A stretch of DNA of 64,000 nucleotides from Ctenosaura bakeri. Its lineage: Eukaryota; Chordata; Lepidosauria; Squamata; Iguanidae. Where the stretch lies: the NCBI GenBank assembly GCA_948474755.1, contig CAOLHI010002513.1, positions 1 to 64,000 of the forward strand. The letters are read 5' to 3'. Of the stretch, positions 37,201 through 48,100 are shown one piece after another. The notes beneath the pieces are model-generated. The model saw only the letters and a list, made by a program, of their open reading frames with translations, had not been told where the DNA came from and searched no databases. A program made the translations under genes and the position numbers. The number at the start of each line of letters is the position of its first letter. The first letter of the stretch is position 1.

Positions 37201-38029
37201 TCAGCTCTGTAATTCTACCTGGAAAACAAGGGTGGACTGATATTTAAGTCATGCTCAACACATGAAAAGCATCGGAATAGTTAATACACTGAGATTTAAC
37301 AACAGACAACAACCCAAGTTGAGAAGCTTAGAGAGCATATTTAAATTTCAAACTACAAGTCAGAGTAGATCCATTGCTGCATGAGATAGGAACCAGCAGT
37401 CATGAGTGAATATACCAAAACTCCTTCCTATATATGTTTTCCTGCTTTAAACCATATTTTTTTCAAAGGGTCTGTTTCTAAATTTTTAGTTTCATCAGAA
37501 TAAAATGGCAAGAAGGAAGCCATTTAATGGGATGGGGATGAATACAGCAAGGATTCAACACTGTTAGTCTATCTATACATGCAAGGCTTACATTATTGCC
37601 TAACTTAGTTAACAAAAATTACTTCGTAAGAACTTTTTACAACCATTATTTTTTCTAACAAATAGGTTATCCTAGTATAAAAACTAGTTTGTGTGAGAAG
37701 CAATTTGGCTCAAATGCAGATTCTTGCCCACAGTTATGAGAACGGAATCTTCATTAGATCTTAATTTCAAGACATCACTAAAGGGGAGCCAAACAGTTGC
37801 AAAATACTCAATAGTCAAGACCCTACTTCTCCATGAAGCTCTATGCATGCAGTTCCACATCCTCCCATTGCCTGGCAGATGTCAAAAACTAGGAGGCCCT
37901 GTTGCTGACCACTGCTGAAGGGAGGGAGGCAATTAAGATTATACAGAAGCTGCTAGTTTCACCCTGGTCAGGGGAGGAAGAAATGAGAGTGTGCTTTCAA
38001 ATACAGTGGGTCCACCATTTCCTTCCCTC
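34286..38029. other. Non-coding, nothing recognised
   Basis: No gene is supported in about 3.7 kb. A GT/GA tract sits at about 37,160-37,188. 'aattgcagcccaacaacatctgg'-type debris appears just upstream, near 34,630. Confidence 0.4.
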
Positions 38030-38610
38030 AGGAGCTGAGAGCAGCAGGATCATCTAGGCCTGAATTGCCTCCCCTGCCATGCCCAGCCCGGGAGACCCTG
38101 ACAGAGAAGAAGAGAGTTCTGATTCAGAGGCAGAAGATGGCCCAGAGAAAGAGAATAACCAGCAGCTGGGGCCAGAGCAAGGGGAACAGAATGACCAGCA
38201 GCAACAGAAGTCACAGAAAGAATCAGCACAGGCACCTACCTTGGCAGACCAATGGCAAGAGAAAGAAAGTCTCAGATATTTAGCTTGTTTATATAACAAA
38301 TGAACCCTAATGAGAGAACACCTGCCATGACACCTCTAGATTACAAATGAGAAGCATCTGGCTTCTTTCACCAGGGTTGACAATTGTTTTTCTTGGTGGT
38401 CAAAACTCTGTGTCTGCTCCTTGCATCCTGGCCAAGAATTTTACCTCCGGTTGGACCTTTGCCTGCCATGCAACTATAATTCTGGTTTGTCCCTTTGGAT
38501 TTGTTATTTCAGAACTCTGGACTTTTGGGCCTGATTCAGAACTTGACAAGGACAGCTTGCTCTCTCTCTCTGCCGTGAGTAACAGCCCTGATCCTAAAGT
38601 CTGCTAATTG
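38030..38610 (+). mobile_element. LTR-like remnant, family of the 25.3-kb solo LTR
   Basis: An acidic, Gln/Glu-rich open stretch (38,079-38,303, with SDSEAEDGPEKENNQQ) is followed by a 'ggttggacctttgcctgcca' and 'ctctggacttttgggcctga' half. This is the same two-part layout as 25,302-25,868. No TSD was found and the ends are approximate. Confidence 0.35.
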
Positions 38611-40330
38611 CTATTGGCTCTGCCTGGCCTGTTTGGTACACAATATCCCCTCTCTTTCCACTGCCTGCCTTCTGGTAAGAAGCAGCAGCAGCAGCAACTG
38701 CCCCTCCTGGAGCTTGATATCTGCTGGGCCAGGGAATATAAGGGCAAGAGAATAGCCACCAACACCCTGTCCAAAGAGAGACTTTGTGATTGTGGCTGCC
38801 TTCAAGTTGTTTCTGACTTATGGCAACAAACATGGCAAATATAATTGGAGTTCAAGAATATAAGATATAGTTAGTGTGTATGAACATATGTGTGTGTACC
38901 TATATATCCCACCACCCTGTTAGTGGCTTAGACACAAGTAAAAAAGAGACTTAAATGTGTGTAAGTCACTAACAGAATGCTGGATCTTTTTTGTTACTAA
39001 CCATATCTTACACAGTAAGCCCTCTCTTACCATGACTTCTGCATATATGAATGTGAGCTTGCATGGTGTGTCACATCCCGTTATAGTCAATGAATGCAGT
39101 GAGTACAAGGCTGTGCTGCTGTGGGTGCATGCACATCACGTTCACTGACTATAATGGAATGTGACACTCATGTTTTTTGTTCTACATGGGACTCCTACAA
39201 CAGAAACCCCCCCCCCATATACGCAGAGCCCAATGCATCTTCGTCTGTCTTGTTTTGGACTGTCTGTCAGCCCCAAATATTTGAGATGGGCTACCAATTT
39301 TTTTTCTTGTTGCAGTTAGTAAATTTCACACAAAGTCAAAAGGTTCTCTCTTAAATGTTCTTATTCAGATGCACCAGTAAAAAAATCTTAATATGCCTGA
39401 GTGGAAGATTGAACTTAATCATCAGACTAATTATATGTGTGTGTGTGTCTCTCTCTTTTTTTTTCAGAAGAAAATGAACTTCAGTATTTGTATTCTGTGA
39501 AAGGAAAGGGGAAGCATACATACATTGATTGATTGACTGATTAGTCACAACTAGTGGTGTGGGTATACTACAGAGAGATTCATTTTTTTCTATCTGCTTC
39601 TGAATCAGTTCTTTTCTGCCTGTTCATTTCTACAACAAAGCAAGCCTGCTTTTTAAGTCTAATCAATTTAAAACAAAAATGATGCATTGGGAGAGATGGG
39701 CAGACCAGCCTGTTTCCAATTCATGGCAATTTGGTATCTGTCCAGACATTTACTGTCCCATTTCTGTGTCAATCTCTACTTTAATGATACTGCTTTGAAA
39801 TGTGTGGTATGGTAAATCACCCACTCTGTGAAAAACATATTTGTGAACAACATATAGAACAGCAATATAACAAAAAGATAGAATCTAATCTCAACAGAAA
39901 TATGTGCAACAGGTAACACTGGATAAAAAGCTATCTATTTAATATATCAAGCACTTGCTCAAAGTTTTCAATGTGCTGAAAATTGGGGGTGGGGGGCTGG
40001 ACCCTCTGGAACACAGAATTCCATGTTTCAAGTGCATCCCCAGAAAAGGTCCTTTCTCTTCTCTCTGGCGCTTCCATAATAATCAGGATCTTGTGGTGAT
40101 CTTCTCTGACAGCACATGCTTCCATACTGGAGATCCCACTATGTCTAATCTTGGCATCTCTGGGGAAGGCTAGGAACAAAGGTGCCTGAAACCCTAGAGA
40201 GCTGCTGCCAATCACAGTTGGCAACAGTGGACTAAATAACAGAGGTGGTTGATGGCTCCCTTGTCAGCAGCATGATGAATCCTCTCTGGGAGCTGTCCAA
40301 GTGGCCAAAATTAGTTTGGAGATAAGATTC
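38611..40330. other. Non-coding with repeat fragments
   Basis: A SINE tail fragment (minus) lies at about 38,795-38,842 ('tgccttcaagttgtttctga'). A GT/CT tract is at about 39,436-39,463. The stretch 39,900-40,230 ('acagaattccatgtttcaag', 'gtcctttctcttctctctgg') resembles the reptile repeat also seen at 62.6 kb. No gene. Confidence 0.4.
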
Positions 40331-40930
40331 TTATAGTTGTAATTTGTCATTAAGACAACTTTGACTTGTGGCAGCCCTATGAATGGGAGACCACCAAGTT
40401 CTGTGGTCATCAGCTGCCCTGCTTAGGTCTTGTAAATGTAGGGCTGTGGCTTCCTTGATTGAATCAATCCACCTGTTCTGTAGACTCTCTCTTTTTCTGC
40501 TGCTCTCCATTTTTATCAAGCATTATCTTTTTCCCCCAGTGAGTCATATTGATCCTTTAGTTGTCTAAAGTATGACAATTACAGTTTAGTCATATTGCTT
40601 TTCAGTGAGGATTCAGGCTGGATATGCTCTCAGACCCATTCATTTGTTCTTTTAGCAGTCCCCAGTATCTGTAGAACTCTTCTCCAGCATATTTCAAATG
40701 AGTTGATTTTCTTCCTGTCAGCTTTCTTCATTGTCCAGTTTTCATAACCATACATAGACATTAGAAATACTATTCCCTGGATGATTCTGCTATTGGTATT
40801 TAATTATGTCTTTGCACTTGATGACATGGATAACTCTTCTAAAGTTCAGACCAAAACCCCGGAACACTTTCACTGTCTCATTGACATGGATGTTACCTCC
40901 TAATGATTTCACTTCCTTTGTTCCTATATT
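40331..40930 (-). pseudogene. RTE (Bov-B-type) LINE fragment, C-terminal part of pol
   Basis: RTE LINEs encode an endonuclease-reverse transcriptase and supply the tail recognised in the RTE-tailed SINEs. On the minus strand, 40,519-40,331 encodes the characteristic C-terminus with RWIDSIKEATALHLQDLSRA and WWSPIHRAATSQS. Further upstream on that strand the nucleotide sequence still reads as the inverted reverse transcriptase ('cttcctgtcagctttcttca' on the plus strand) but with frameshifts and stops. It is 5'-truncated and dead. The C-terminal motif gives good confidence for RTE; the Bov-B label is less certain. Confidence 0.7.
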
Positions 40931-40990
40931 CCTAGTGGTCCAGGAAGAAATTCATATTATCCCTTATCAATTACTTATCTACCTATATCA

Positions 40991-41180
40991 TTGTTATGTG
41001 CCTTCAAGTCATTTCTTTCTTATGGCAACACTAAAGTGAATGTATCACAGGATTATCTGGGGCTGAGTGTGTGTGATATACCCAAGGTCACCCAGTTGTT
41101 TTCCACAGCCAAGCGGGGAATTGACCCCTGTTCTCCATGGTCATAACACCTGGTGTATCTCAAATCAGTACACCATGATG
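40991..41180 (-). mobile_element. tRNA-derived SINE (Sauria-SINE-like), minus strand
   Basis: It reads tail-first on the plus strand: 'tgttatgtgccttcaagtca', 'tcttatggcaacactaaag', 'ggggctgagtgtgtgtgata', 'cccaaggtcacccagttg', then 'gaattgacccctgttctcc' (inverted B box). It lies next to the RTE fragment with the related tail, same orientation. Confidence 0.75.
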
Positions 41181-41360
41181 TCTCTCATCTACCTATGTAC
41201 ACATTTTTTTTAAAAAAATCTGGTTTCGGACCTGTGTACATACATAGTAACCAATCTACATGGAATACGTCCCCCATTTATTAACACTTCCTCAGGTGGT
41301 TTAGAAATCTCTCAAAGGCCAGCATATAAGGCAGCTACTTTCATATATGATAAGCTTACA

Positions 41361-41580
41361 GACTCCTTCACACTACAAAATTACAGAGCTATGATTCTCT
41401 CTTTAACTAGCTACATCCTATGCAATTCTGGGGTTTGCAATTTCATGAGGCACTAGACTCCCCGGCAAAGAATTCGATATGCTCTTCTTCATACTGCAAA
41501 CCCCAAGATTCCATAGGATGCAGCCTGAACAATTCAAGTACAATCATTGTGCTGTAACTGTGTAGTGTGAATGAATCCCA
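41361..41580. mobile_element. Palindromic MITE copy
   Basis: 'ctccttcacactacaaaatt' and 'gtaactgtgtagtgtgaatg' are the two ends. 'caattctggggtttgcaatt' and 'gcaaaccccaagattccata' mirror each other inside. Ends slightly decayed. Confidence 0.7.
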
Positions 41581-43282
41581 GATCATTGGAAGCAAGGAGG
41601 TAATTTTTCACTCCTTTTGTTCTCAAAGGAATCAGTGAGTAATTTTAGCAATTTTCTTTCCCCTTTCTTGGAAAACCACAGTTTTTGAAAATGATTTGCA
41701 GTTCAGGGCTTAACCTTTGTAATGTTCACACCTGGTTGTTTCCAGCAGCAAACAAATGTTTATGCAGAGGAAACATTGTCTGCAAAGAGAATGAGGTTTG
41801 TCTGCAGAAAATGTTCTCTAGGTACAAAAGTGTGAATTTCATGCAGAAGAAGTACCCAAGTACAGAATTTTCTGCAAAGAAAATTGAAATACTGTCTATT
41901 GTAAAAAAAAAAAAAAAATCCACACAAACAAATCACGTGCAAATTCTGTGCAGAATAAGTCCTGAATTGTGAAGACTTTCCTCAGTCCAGGTTCTCCCCA
42001 TCAGGATTTCCTGACACTCAAGAAACATATTTTCTGACCATTTTTTCAAATGTTTTCAAATATTCTTTCCATCCCTACTCTCAAAGTTTTATGCTGTTAC
42101 TGTAATAAATATGTAGCTGTGGATATGACTTATTGTAATGGTAGTTGCACTCATTTGAGTGCTACCCTATGATATGGAACATAAATATTGTAATAAATGG
42201 GTTAAAAATATATCCTTCTCCTTTGGCAGTGAAAGAAGCACTCCAAGCTGGATCCATATCTGCCTGCATCATGTCAAGTTTTGTTCTTTGGTTTAGACAC
42301 TACCAATTGTGTTGGGATCGAGTACATCTCTATGCCAGATCATCACATAGAATAGGAGTGGTTGCAGGGGGAAGATTATGTCAACCCATCACTCTCCTTG
42401 CTCACAGGGAGCAACATGAAATTTGACAGAGATGGGGAGATCATGAAGGATGCAAACTATTTTGCAATCCTCCAGAGAAGGTTTCATGGCATCTCTATTT
42501 ATAATTGCTAATGGGAACATCTATCAAAGAAAGCAAATTTAGCTTGCAAAGCAAGTTACTCTGAACTGCTCTATTCCATTTTGATGCCTCCCTGCAATGC
42601 AGCAGATAAGGATCAAAAACGTCTAGGAAACAGAAGAATGTGGTACACAGTTTAAATGCAACTGAGCAGCAGAAAGATGCTTGAAAGCTTAAAGATGCTG
42701 ACCAGACTATTGGTTCTATGGGTGACACCCTGCAGGCTTCCTCACTTGAGAGATCACATGTGTCTACTGGGTAATGTGCTCAAGAAGATATGCAGAAGTA
42801 TCTGATTGTCTCTTCTCCTCCCCACCTCCTCCCCAATGCTTCCTGTTTCACTGCTTCCTTGCCAGTTGGAATAAAGAGTTCCCTGGAGCTAAAGCTCTGT
42901 TCAATTATTTTGGCTGACTCTGCCCATTTGGGGAAGGTTGCAGGGAGAGGGGGAAGTCTTGTAGAGATGATTCAGAAGGAGGCATTTGAAGCTGGACACT
43001 ATCCAGCATACTTTCTTGAATCTACAAAATTATTTTATTACTGTTCACAAAAGAGTTAGTTTACGCTGAATGATGTTATACACACTCACAAACAAACACA
43101 CATCTCTTCCCTGTTTCATGGTGAACAGGATGTAATGTAGGTCAACTGAGGTATGGAAATTGAAATCAACCAGAAGCATAAACAAGATGGCCAGTTGCAC
43201 TTAAATTCTGTGTGATTTCTGCAGCAATGCTGGTTTGCCATTAGCAATATCTAGGCATTATAAAATGTCATGTTAAGTACAT
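41581..43282. other. Non-coding, nothing recognised
   Basis: No gene. An A15 run lies at about 41,904-41,918. Confidence 0.45.
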
Positions 43283-43513
43283 GAAGAAATGGATTCAAAC
43301 TACAGGAAAAAAAAAAAATCACCTAAGCATTAGGAAGAACTTCCTGACGCTCAGAGCTGTTCAACAGTGAAATATGCTGCCTCAGAGTGTGGTGGAGGTT
43401 TTTAAATAGAGCCATTTGCTGAGGGTGCTTTGAGTGTACCTTCCTGCATGGCAGGGGGTTGAACTTGATGCCCATTGTGGTCTATTCCAACGCTATGACT
43501 TTGTGATTTTAAG
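43283..43513 (+). mobile_element. CR1 LINE, 3' terminal fragment
   Basis: 'atggattcaaactacagg', 'taggaagaacttcctgac', 'aatatgctgcctcagagtgt' and 'cagggggttgaacttgatgc' are the CR1 3' region in order, ending 'ccaacgctatgactttgtga'. An A12 run interrupts the start. Non-coding. Confidence 0.8.
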
Positions 43514-45048
43514 TAAATATGTGAAGAGAAGGAGGGTCATTTTTGTCACCTTTAAATGTGGGAGAGCAACAGCCAGAAGAGAAGATCCTTCAATAACCAT
43601 GGAGGCTCTCCATCCAATTTCCATGATTCCAGATTGCAGAGACAGCCTCTACAGGCACACCTCTCCTCTTTAGTCTATCCTCCTATTCATGTGGGGGATG
43701 ATTAAAATGATGATGGAGGTAGGGAGGACGAGTTAGTATTTTGTCCCGTTTCATGTATTTAATCTCATTACATTTGATAATTCCAAAATAGGGTTTTGAG
43801 GGGAAAAGCTTATAGCTCAGAGATAGAGCACATGATTTGCAAACAAAAAAATTCCACATTTAATCCCTTCATCACTAAATACAGCAGGACAATGTCCTAG
43901 TCTAAAGTCATGGAGGGCCGCTCCCAGGTTATCTATAGTGAAAACAGCTAGCCAGGCTAATTGTCTGGTTTGATATAAGGCCCTTTCCTGGTTTGCAAAT
44001 CACTGAGGTCTACAGGGTCACCAAAACAGTACAAAATTCTCACATGGAACACACTGTCTTGCCAGAAAGAGTCCATACACGAATAACTGTAACAATTGTG
44101 TGTTATTTACAATGCTTGGGGATATCACTTTTCTGGCTACAGCTTTCAGAAGACCCTAACAAGCACAGACCCCTGCTGGCTGTGGGATTCTAGATGTTGT
44201 AGTCCAACTAACTGCAACATTTCCAAGTGCTGGATGTTTGCACAAATAGATGCACACTGCAACGTATACATACAGGACGCCGTTAGATATAACAGTCTAA
44301 ATGTCAATTTTCACTTATTTTCTCAGCTCTTCCCCTTGTCGGAATGTGTACAGCAGCCCTTTGTCATACGTGAAGAATTTACTTCCTTAAAAATGCAACA
44401 GGGAAGGAAAACAAGTGGTTAGTTTCCCATTTATCAGTCTAGACTGTATCGTAATGCAGGATTCAAATCATAGCACTAGTGGGAACACCCTTTAAAGAGA
44501 GGAAAGATGACAGGTAGACAGCAAAAAAAAAAAAAAAAAGACTCATGAGTGCTGATGCAAATTAATAACATCTTCTTGTTCAGAATATATATGTATATAT
44601 TTAGAGACGGAAGGAGGAGAGGAGAGGTGTGAATTCATTCATATAAGTATTCATATATGCTTTCATCTTTAGAAACATGAAGTACATTACACACATGGGA
44701 ACATAGATCAGATAGCTTGTTATTGAACTGGCATGTCCTATCTTTGTTGCTTTCTGAATGAAACCCAAGCAACACAATTGGGCTTTGTAGCTCATGCACA
44801 ACTATCTAGAAGATGTTCCACATTACCTTTAAATGAGAAAAGTTTTCAGATTTGTCACTGAAATTGTAATTGCATTTACCTACAAGCAGAGATGATAAAA
44901 TCTGTTCATTTTGCTTTCTCCCGCACCAAATTTTTTTAAATTTCAATATCCTTCTATCCATAATATGAAGAAATTTGTGAATTCTGATAGATTGGTAAAA
45001 AAACAAATTGAAACATCTTCCCTGTGCAAATTGAAACAACATCTTCCC
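43514..45048. other. Non-coding, nothing recognised
   Basis: No gene. An A17 run lies at about 44,523-44,539. The last part (44,997-45,048) holds a short tandem duplication of 'aaattgaaacaacatcttcc'. Confidence 0.45.
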
Positions 45049-45117
45049 AATGCAGCTTCTTTCTATCCTACAGATGAATAAATTAGTAAATTGAGGATAG
45101 TTTATATAAAAACTCAA
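45049..45117. repeat. Left copy of 69-bp direct duplication flanking the Penelope insertion
   Basis: The 69-bp stretch from AATGCAG to AACTCAA recurs at 51,955-52,023 with five substitutions, no gaps. The Penelope reading frame starts immediately after it, so it is best read as a long target-site duplication. Confidence 0.8.
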
Positions 45118-45680
45118 AGGGAATGTATTTTTACCATACATCAAAGGGGTCACTGACCTTATGGGGAAATTGATGAAGAAACATGACCTCCAAACAATCT
45201 ACAGACCGACCAAGAATATTCAACAAATGCTAGGGTCAGCAAAAGACAAGAGGGATTATCTAACTTCTGCTGGAGTTTACCGCATACCTTGCAGCTGTGG
45301 GCAGGTCTACATAGCAACTACAAAATGCAGTGTCCAAACACGAATCAAAGAACACGAAAGACAGTGCAGACTGATTCACCCAGAAAAATCAGCAGTAGTA
45401 GAACATGTCATAAACCAAGCTGGACACAGAATGCTTTTTGAAAGCACAGACATTCTGGATCATTCTGACAACTACTATGTCAGACTGCACAGAGAGGCCA
45501 TCAAAATCCATAAACACATGGGCAATTTCAACAAGAAAGAAGAAACTCAGAAAGTAAACAAAAGTTGGCTAACAGTACCGAAGAACATGAAAAGCAAGAC
45601 TCAAAAACATGCCAATGAACACCACTCAGACTCTTGAGGTCCCTCTACAGGGAACCACACAATGGGCTGCTAACGTACTC
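45118..45680 (+). pseudogene. Penelope-like element: end of RT and GIY-YIG endonuclease
   Basis: Penelope-like elements encode a reverse transcriptase fused to a C-terminal GIY-YIG nuclease that nicks the target. The frame opens at 45,119 with GNVFLPYIKGVTD, the last residues linking the RT, so the element is 5'-truncated. From 45,161 it continues with QTIYRPTKNIQQML, then the nuclease core GVYRIPCSCGQVYI, the conserved Arg/His block QTRIKEHERQCR, EKSAVVEHV, and the late block RLHREAIKIHKH with NFNKKEE. The frame ends at 45,637. A +1 frame then continues homologous-looking sequence (TLEVPLQGTTQW) up to the Ngaro junction near 45,681. The 3' part resumes at 51,459. Inactive because truncated and split. 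Confidence 0.85.
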
Positions 45681-45742
45681 AATTCACTGTTATGCATATC
45701 CCCTGACAAACAATACAACCCTGGGAGATATCCCATTTGCCG

Positions 45743-45797
45743 CCACAATGGGGGGTGCCATAGGTATACGCCAAACCTAAATCCCCCCCTGCCGGCC
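45743..45797 (-). repeat. Ngaro split direct repeat B2
   Basis: 55 bp from CCACAATGGGGGG to CTGCCGGCC, identical over its whole length to B1 at 46,469-46,523, in the same orientation. It is the outermost repeat at the 3' end of the element. Confidence 0.9.
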
Positions 45798-45986
45798 TGC
45801 CTAGTTAAAACAATGACAGCCTGTTTAATTCTGGCCTCAGACACCACCCTGTAAGCCAATTACCCCACCTTAGGCGCAGTGTAGGGTAGGCGAAAAAACC
45901 CCCCGTGGAATAAGGGGGAGAAAAATTCCTACCCGGCCCCGAAGCGACCAGCTATCTTACACTGAAACCGCGGGTGGGCGGGTGGG

Positions 45987-46150
45987 TGCCTGTCTTGTCG
46001 AGAATGGCTGCCGGGGAGGAGGCGCAGGCCCAAAACTCCTGAGCCCCGCCCCCTCTCTTCCCGACGGCCAATTGGCATGCAGTCTCGTCTCGCGGGAGGG
46101 CGGCAAAGGCCGTCCCCCGCCATCGCTTACTCAGCGTTTGGGGACGAATT
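45987..46150 (-). repeat. Ngaro split direct repeat A2
   Basis: 164 bp matching A1 at 51,293-51,458 with about five substitutions and a 2-bp difference in a C run. It lies between B1 and B2. Unlike the textbook layout, 318 bp separate it from B1. Confidence 0.9.
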
Positions 46151-46468
46151 GCCGCCCATATGCCTATTTAACAAGGGTTGAACTTAAACTTAATTTCAAC
46201 TTGCTCATGAACTTGAACTTGCAGAGACCTGAGGGGAAAGAACCGGGGGGGGGGTATACAGCATCCTCGGACTAGGGTCAAGAGGCCACTCCCGACCATC
46301 TCCCCTAGCCCGTTGGGCGAAATACCGGGCCCCAAAGCCGACCTCTAAGGTTGCCTGATGGCTTTGGCCAGCCCTTTTCTGGAAGGCAAGCCCCGAGGCC
46401 CACCCCCCGCTGCATAGCAAGTGGGGTGATCCCAGGGCTCTCCCCAAGGATATAATTTATCCTACACC

Positions 46469-46523
46469 CCACAATGGGGGGTGCCATAGGTATACGCCAA
46501 ACCTAAATCCCCCCCTGCCGGCC
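46469..46523 (-). repeat. Ngaro split direct repeat B1
   Basis: Perfect 55-bp copy of B2. It contains the stop codon (46,503-46,505) and the last codons of the SGNH frame, so coding and terminal repeat overlap. Confidence 0.9.
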
Positions 46524-47142
46524 ATGGATAAGGGCAAGCGTCTGCTTAGTCCTTTCCCCCCATCCCCTCAGAATCGAGTCCAACCCCTTTTGAAGATCCC
46601 GTAAGAATATCTGATTGCCCTCCGGTGATAAATGCACCCCATCACGCCAATAGAGTTCCATTTTACTAAAGATAATATCGTCGTGAGGGATATAATAACC
46701 CAAGCCCTGTCTCAAGGCGACTCGAATCTCCCTGTTTGCCAACCGACGTGCTCTTTCGATACGCCGGGGATCAGCACCCCCACCCCATGTCCTTCTTTGC
46801 ACCAATGCCGACCATGCAATAAGAGTGTGAGGCCAAGCCTCGTGAATAAACTGCATATCCTGGATGGCCTGAATCACCAAGGCCTTTCCTTTCAGTAATC
46901 CAAGGTCATTACCCCCCAGGTGAATGACCAGCACATCCGGAGGAGGAGCTTTCCACTCCTTGAACAACAAAGGTAGCAATCCATGCCACTGCAAGCCTCT
47001 TTTTCCAGACCAACATATGGATGCTCGATCACCTAGACCCAGGTTGGAGCCCATAGGATCACTCCGAGCCTGCCGTTCAGCCCAAAAATGAAGCTGTGGC
47101 CACAGATCAGCACCCGCTTCCTCACTTCCGCAGCAGGTCGAT
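46503..47142 (-). pseudogene. Ngaro SGNH-hydrolase module (ORF3), one frameshift
   Basis: SGNH/GDSL-type hydrolases are Ser-esterases; some Ngaro elements carry one, role unknown. The main frame runs 47,054-46,503 (183 residues from the first Met). It has block III as GGND (47-50, Gly/Asn/Asp) and the block V catalytic pair in RDGVHLSPEG (Asp138, His141). The nucleophile block is upstream in another frame: VLICGHSFIF, with GHS near 47,092-47,100. A single missing T in the run at 47,084-47,088 separates the two. That upstream frame is continuous with the recombinase frame, interrupted only by its TAA at 47,162. A pyrimidine-rich CTCTCTTACAG ends at 47,143. The module ends inside B1. Probably inactive as it stands unless the frameshift is bypassed. 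Confidence 0.75.
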
Positions 47143-47161
47143 CTGTAAGAGAGTCAAAGTA

Positions 47162-48100
47162 TTAATGTAACTCAATAGGCCGGACATAGCGCTGGAATGC
47201 AGAGGACTTCCACCTACTAATCCTCTTGATGTCCTCAGCCTTCATGCCCAAGCCTGCCGCAGTAGAGGCTGCCCCTATACGAAAGGAGTGTGTACCAAAA
47301 TTCACTCCATGCAAACCCAAACGTAGTAGTGCCTTTTTGGTAACTGTCCAAAATTGATATCTGGTGAGAGGGGTTGTATCTGCGTGACAGAAAAGTGGGC
47401 CCGCCAGGGATCCCCTGTGACCCATGTACGCTCTCATTGCCCTCACCGGGCACAGTACTGCCTCATTGCATTCCTTTAAGGTCACCCTAGTGCCTCTTTT
47501 GGCCTGATCCGTTTTAGAGCTCCTTAAAACCACAGTGAACTGTCGTTCTCCCCATGACAGGTCTCGGAATTCCAAAGCCCTGCCAAATCTGTCGGTTTTA
47601 CTCTGAACCACCAATTCACTTACTCGTAAGGCCCCAAAGAATGCCGTGAGGGCCGCAGCGTGGAATAAAAGAGCTTCATATGGTGATGCACACACACACC
47701 TCCATGTCTCGCTCAAGCCTCTAAGAATATCTGGCGAAAGCGGCTGCCTGCCATCGCGAACTGTTCCCCGCTGCCTGACACAACCCTCAATGAACTTACG
47801 TATTCTAAAATCGCCTGTATAATCCACCAGGCCTCGTGCCTTGGACCAAAAGGCCAAAGCCGACATTTTTGACCTAATGTAGAGAGGAGAAGTGCCAGCC
47901 TGCTTAAGAGCGACACAAAACTGTAATAAGTGGTTCACTGGAATTGGCCAGGTGTCCCACAGCCCCTTGGACTTACGGAAGGTGAACAGCAACCAATATC
48001 GGGAAAAATTCCAGGAATGTGAGATCTGAAGTGATCTCCCCATCCCTCCAACTCTGGGGCCACCTCTGTGCACACCACTTACCTCTGAAGAAGATGCCAA
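47162..48100 (-). CDS. Ngaro tyrosine recombinase
   Basis: Tyrosine recombinases integrate the element's circular cDNA by strand exchange through a Tyr-DNA intermediate. The frame gives 312 residues from the Met at 48,100, but residues 1 to about 41 are an alternative reading of the RNase H region. Recognisable recombinase sequence starts about residue 42 (RKSKGLWDTWPIPVNHLL, a SAM-like core-binding region up to ~115). The catalytic set is complete: Arg159 in GALRVSEL, His271 and Arg274 in HSFRIGAAST, Trp297, and the nucleophile Tyr305 in FQRYVRP. No stop or shift occurs in the catalytic domain. It overlaps the upstream RT-RNase H frame by 128 nt and is followed after the TAA, in the same frame, by the SGNH module. 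The original N-terminus was probably lost in the deletion near 47,976. Confidence 0.85.
   Translation of the reverse strand: MASSSEVSGVHRGGPRVGGMGRSLQISHSWNFSRYWLLFTFRKSKGLWDTWPIPVNHLLQFCVALKQAGTSPLYIRSKMSALAFWSKARGLVDYTGDFRIRKFIEGCVRQRGTVRDGRQPLSPDILRGLSETWRCVCASPYEALLFHAAALTAFFGALRVSELVVQSKTDRFGRALEFRDLSWGERQFTVVLRSSKTDQAKRGTRVTLKECNEAVLCPVRAMRAYMGHRGSLAGPLFCHADTTPLTRYQFWTVTKKALLRLGLHGVNFGTHSFRIGAASTAAGLGMKAEDIKRISRWKSSAFQRYVRPIELH

Noticed and set aside
38065..38303. Two overlapping Gln/Glu-rich and Arg/Lys-rich open frames that could be a host exon
   Set aside because: The layout matches the LTR-like family at 25.3 kb and 8 kb, so mobile-element origin is more likely than a gene.
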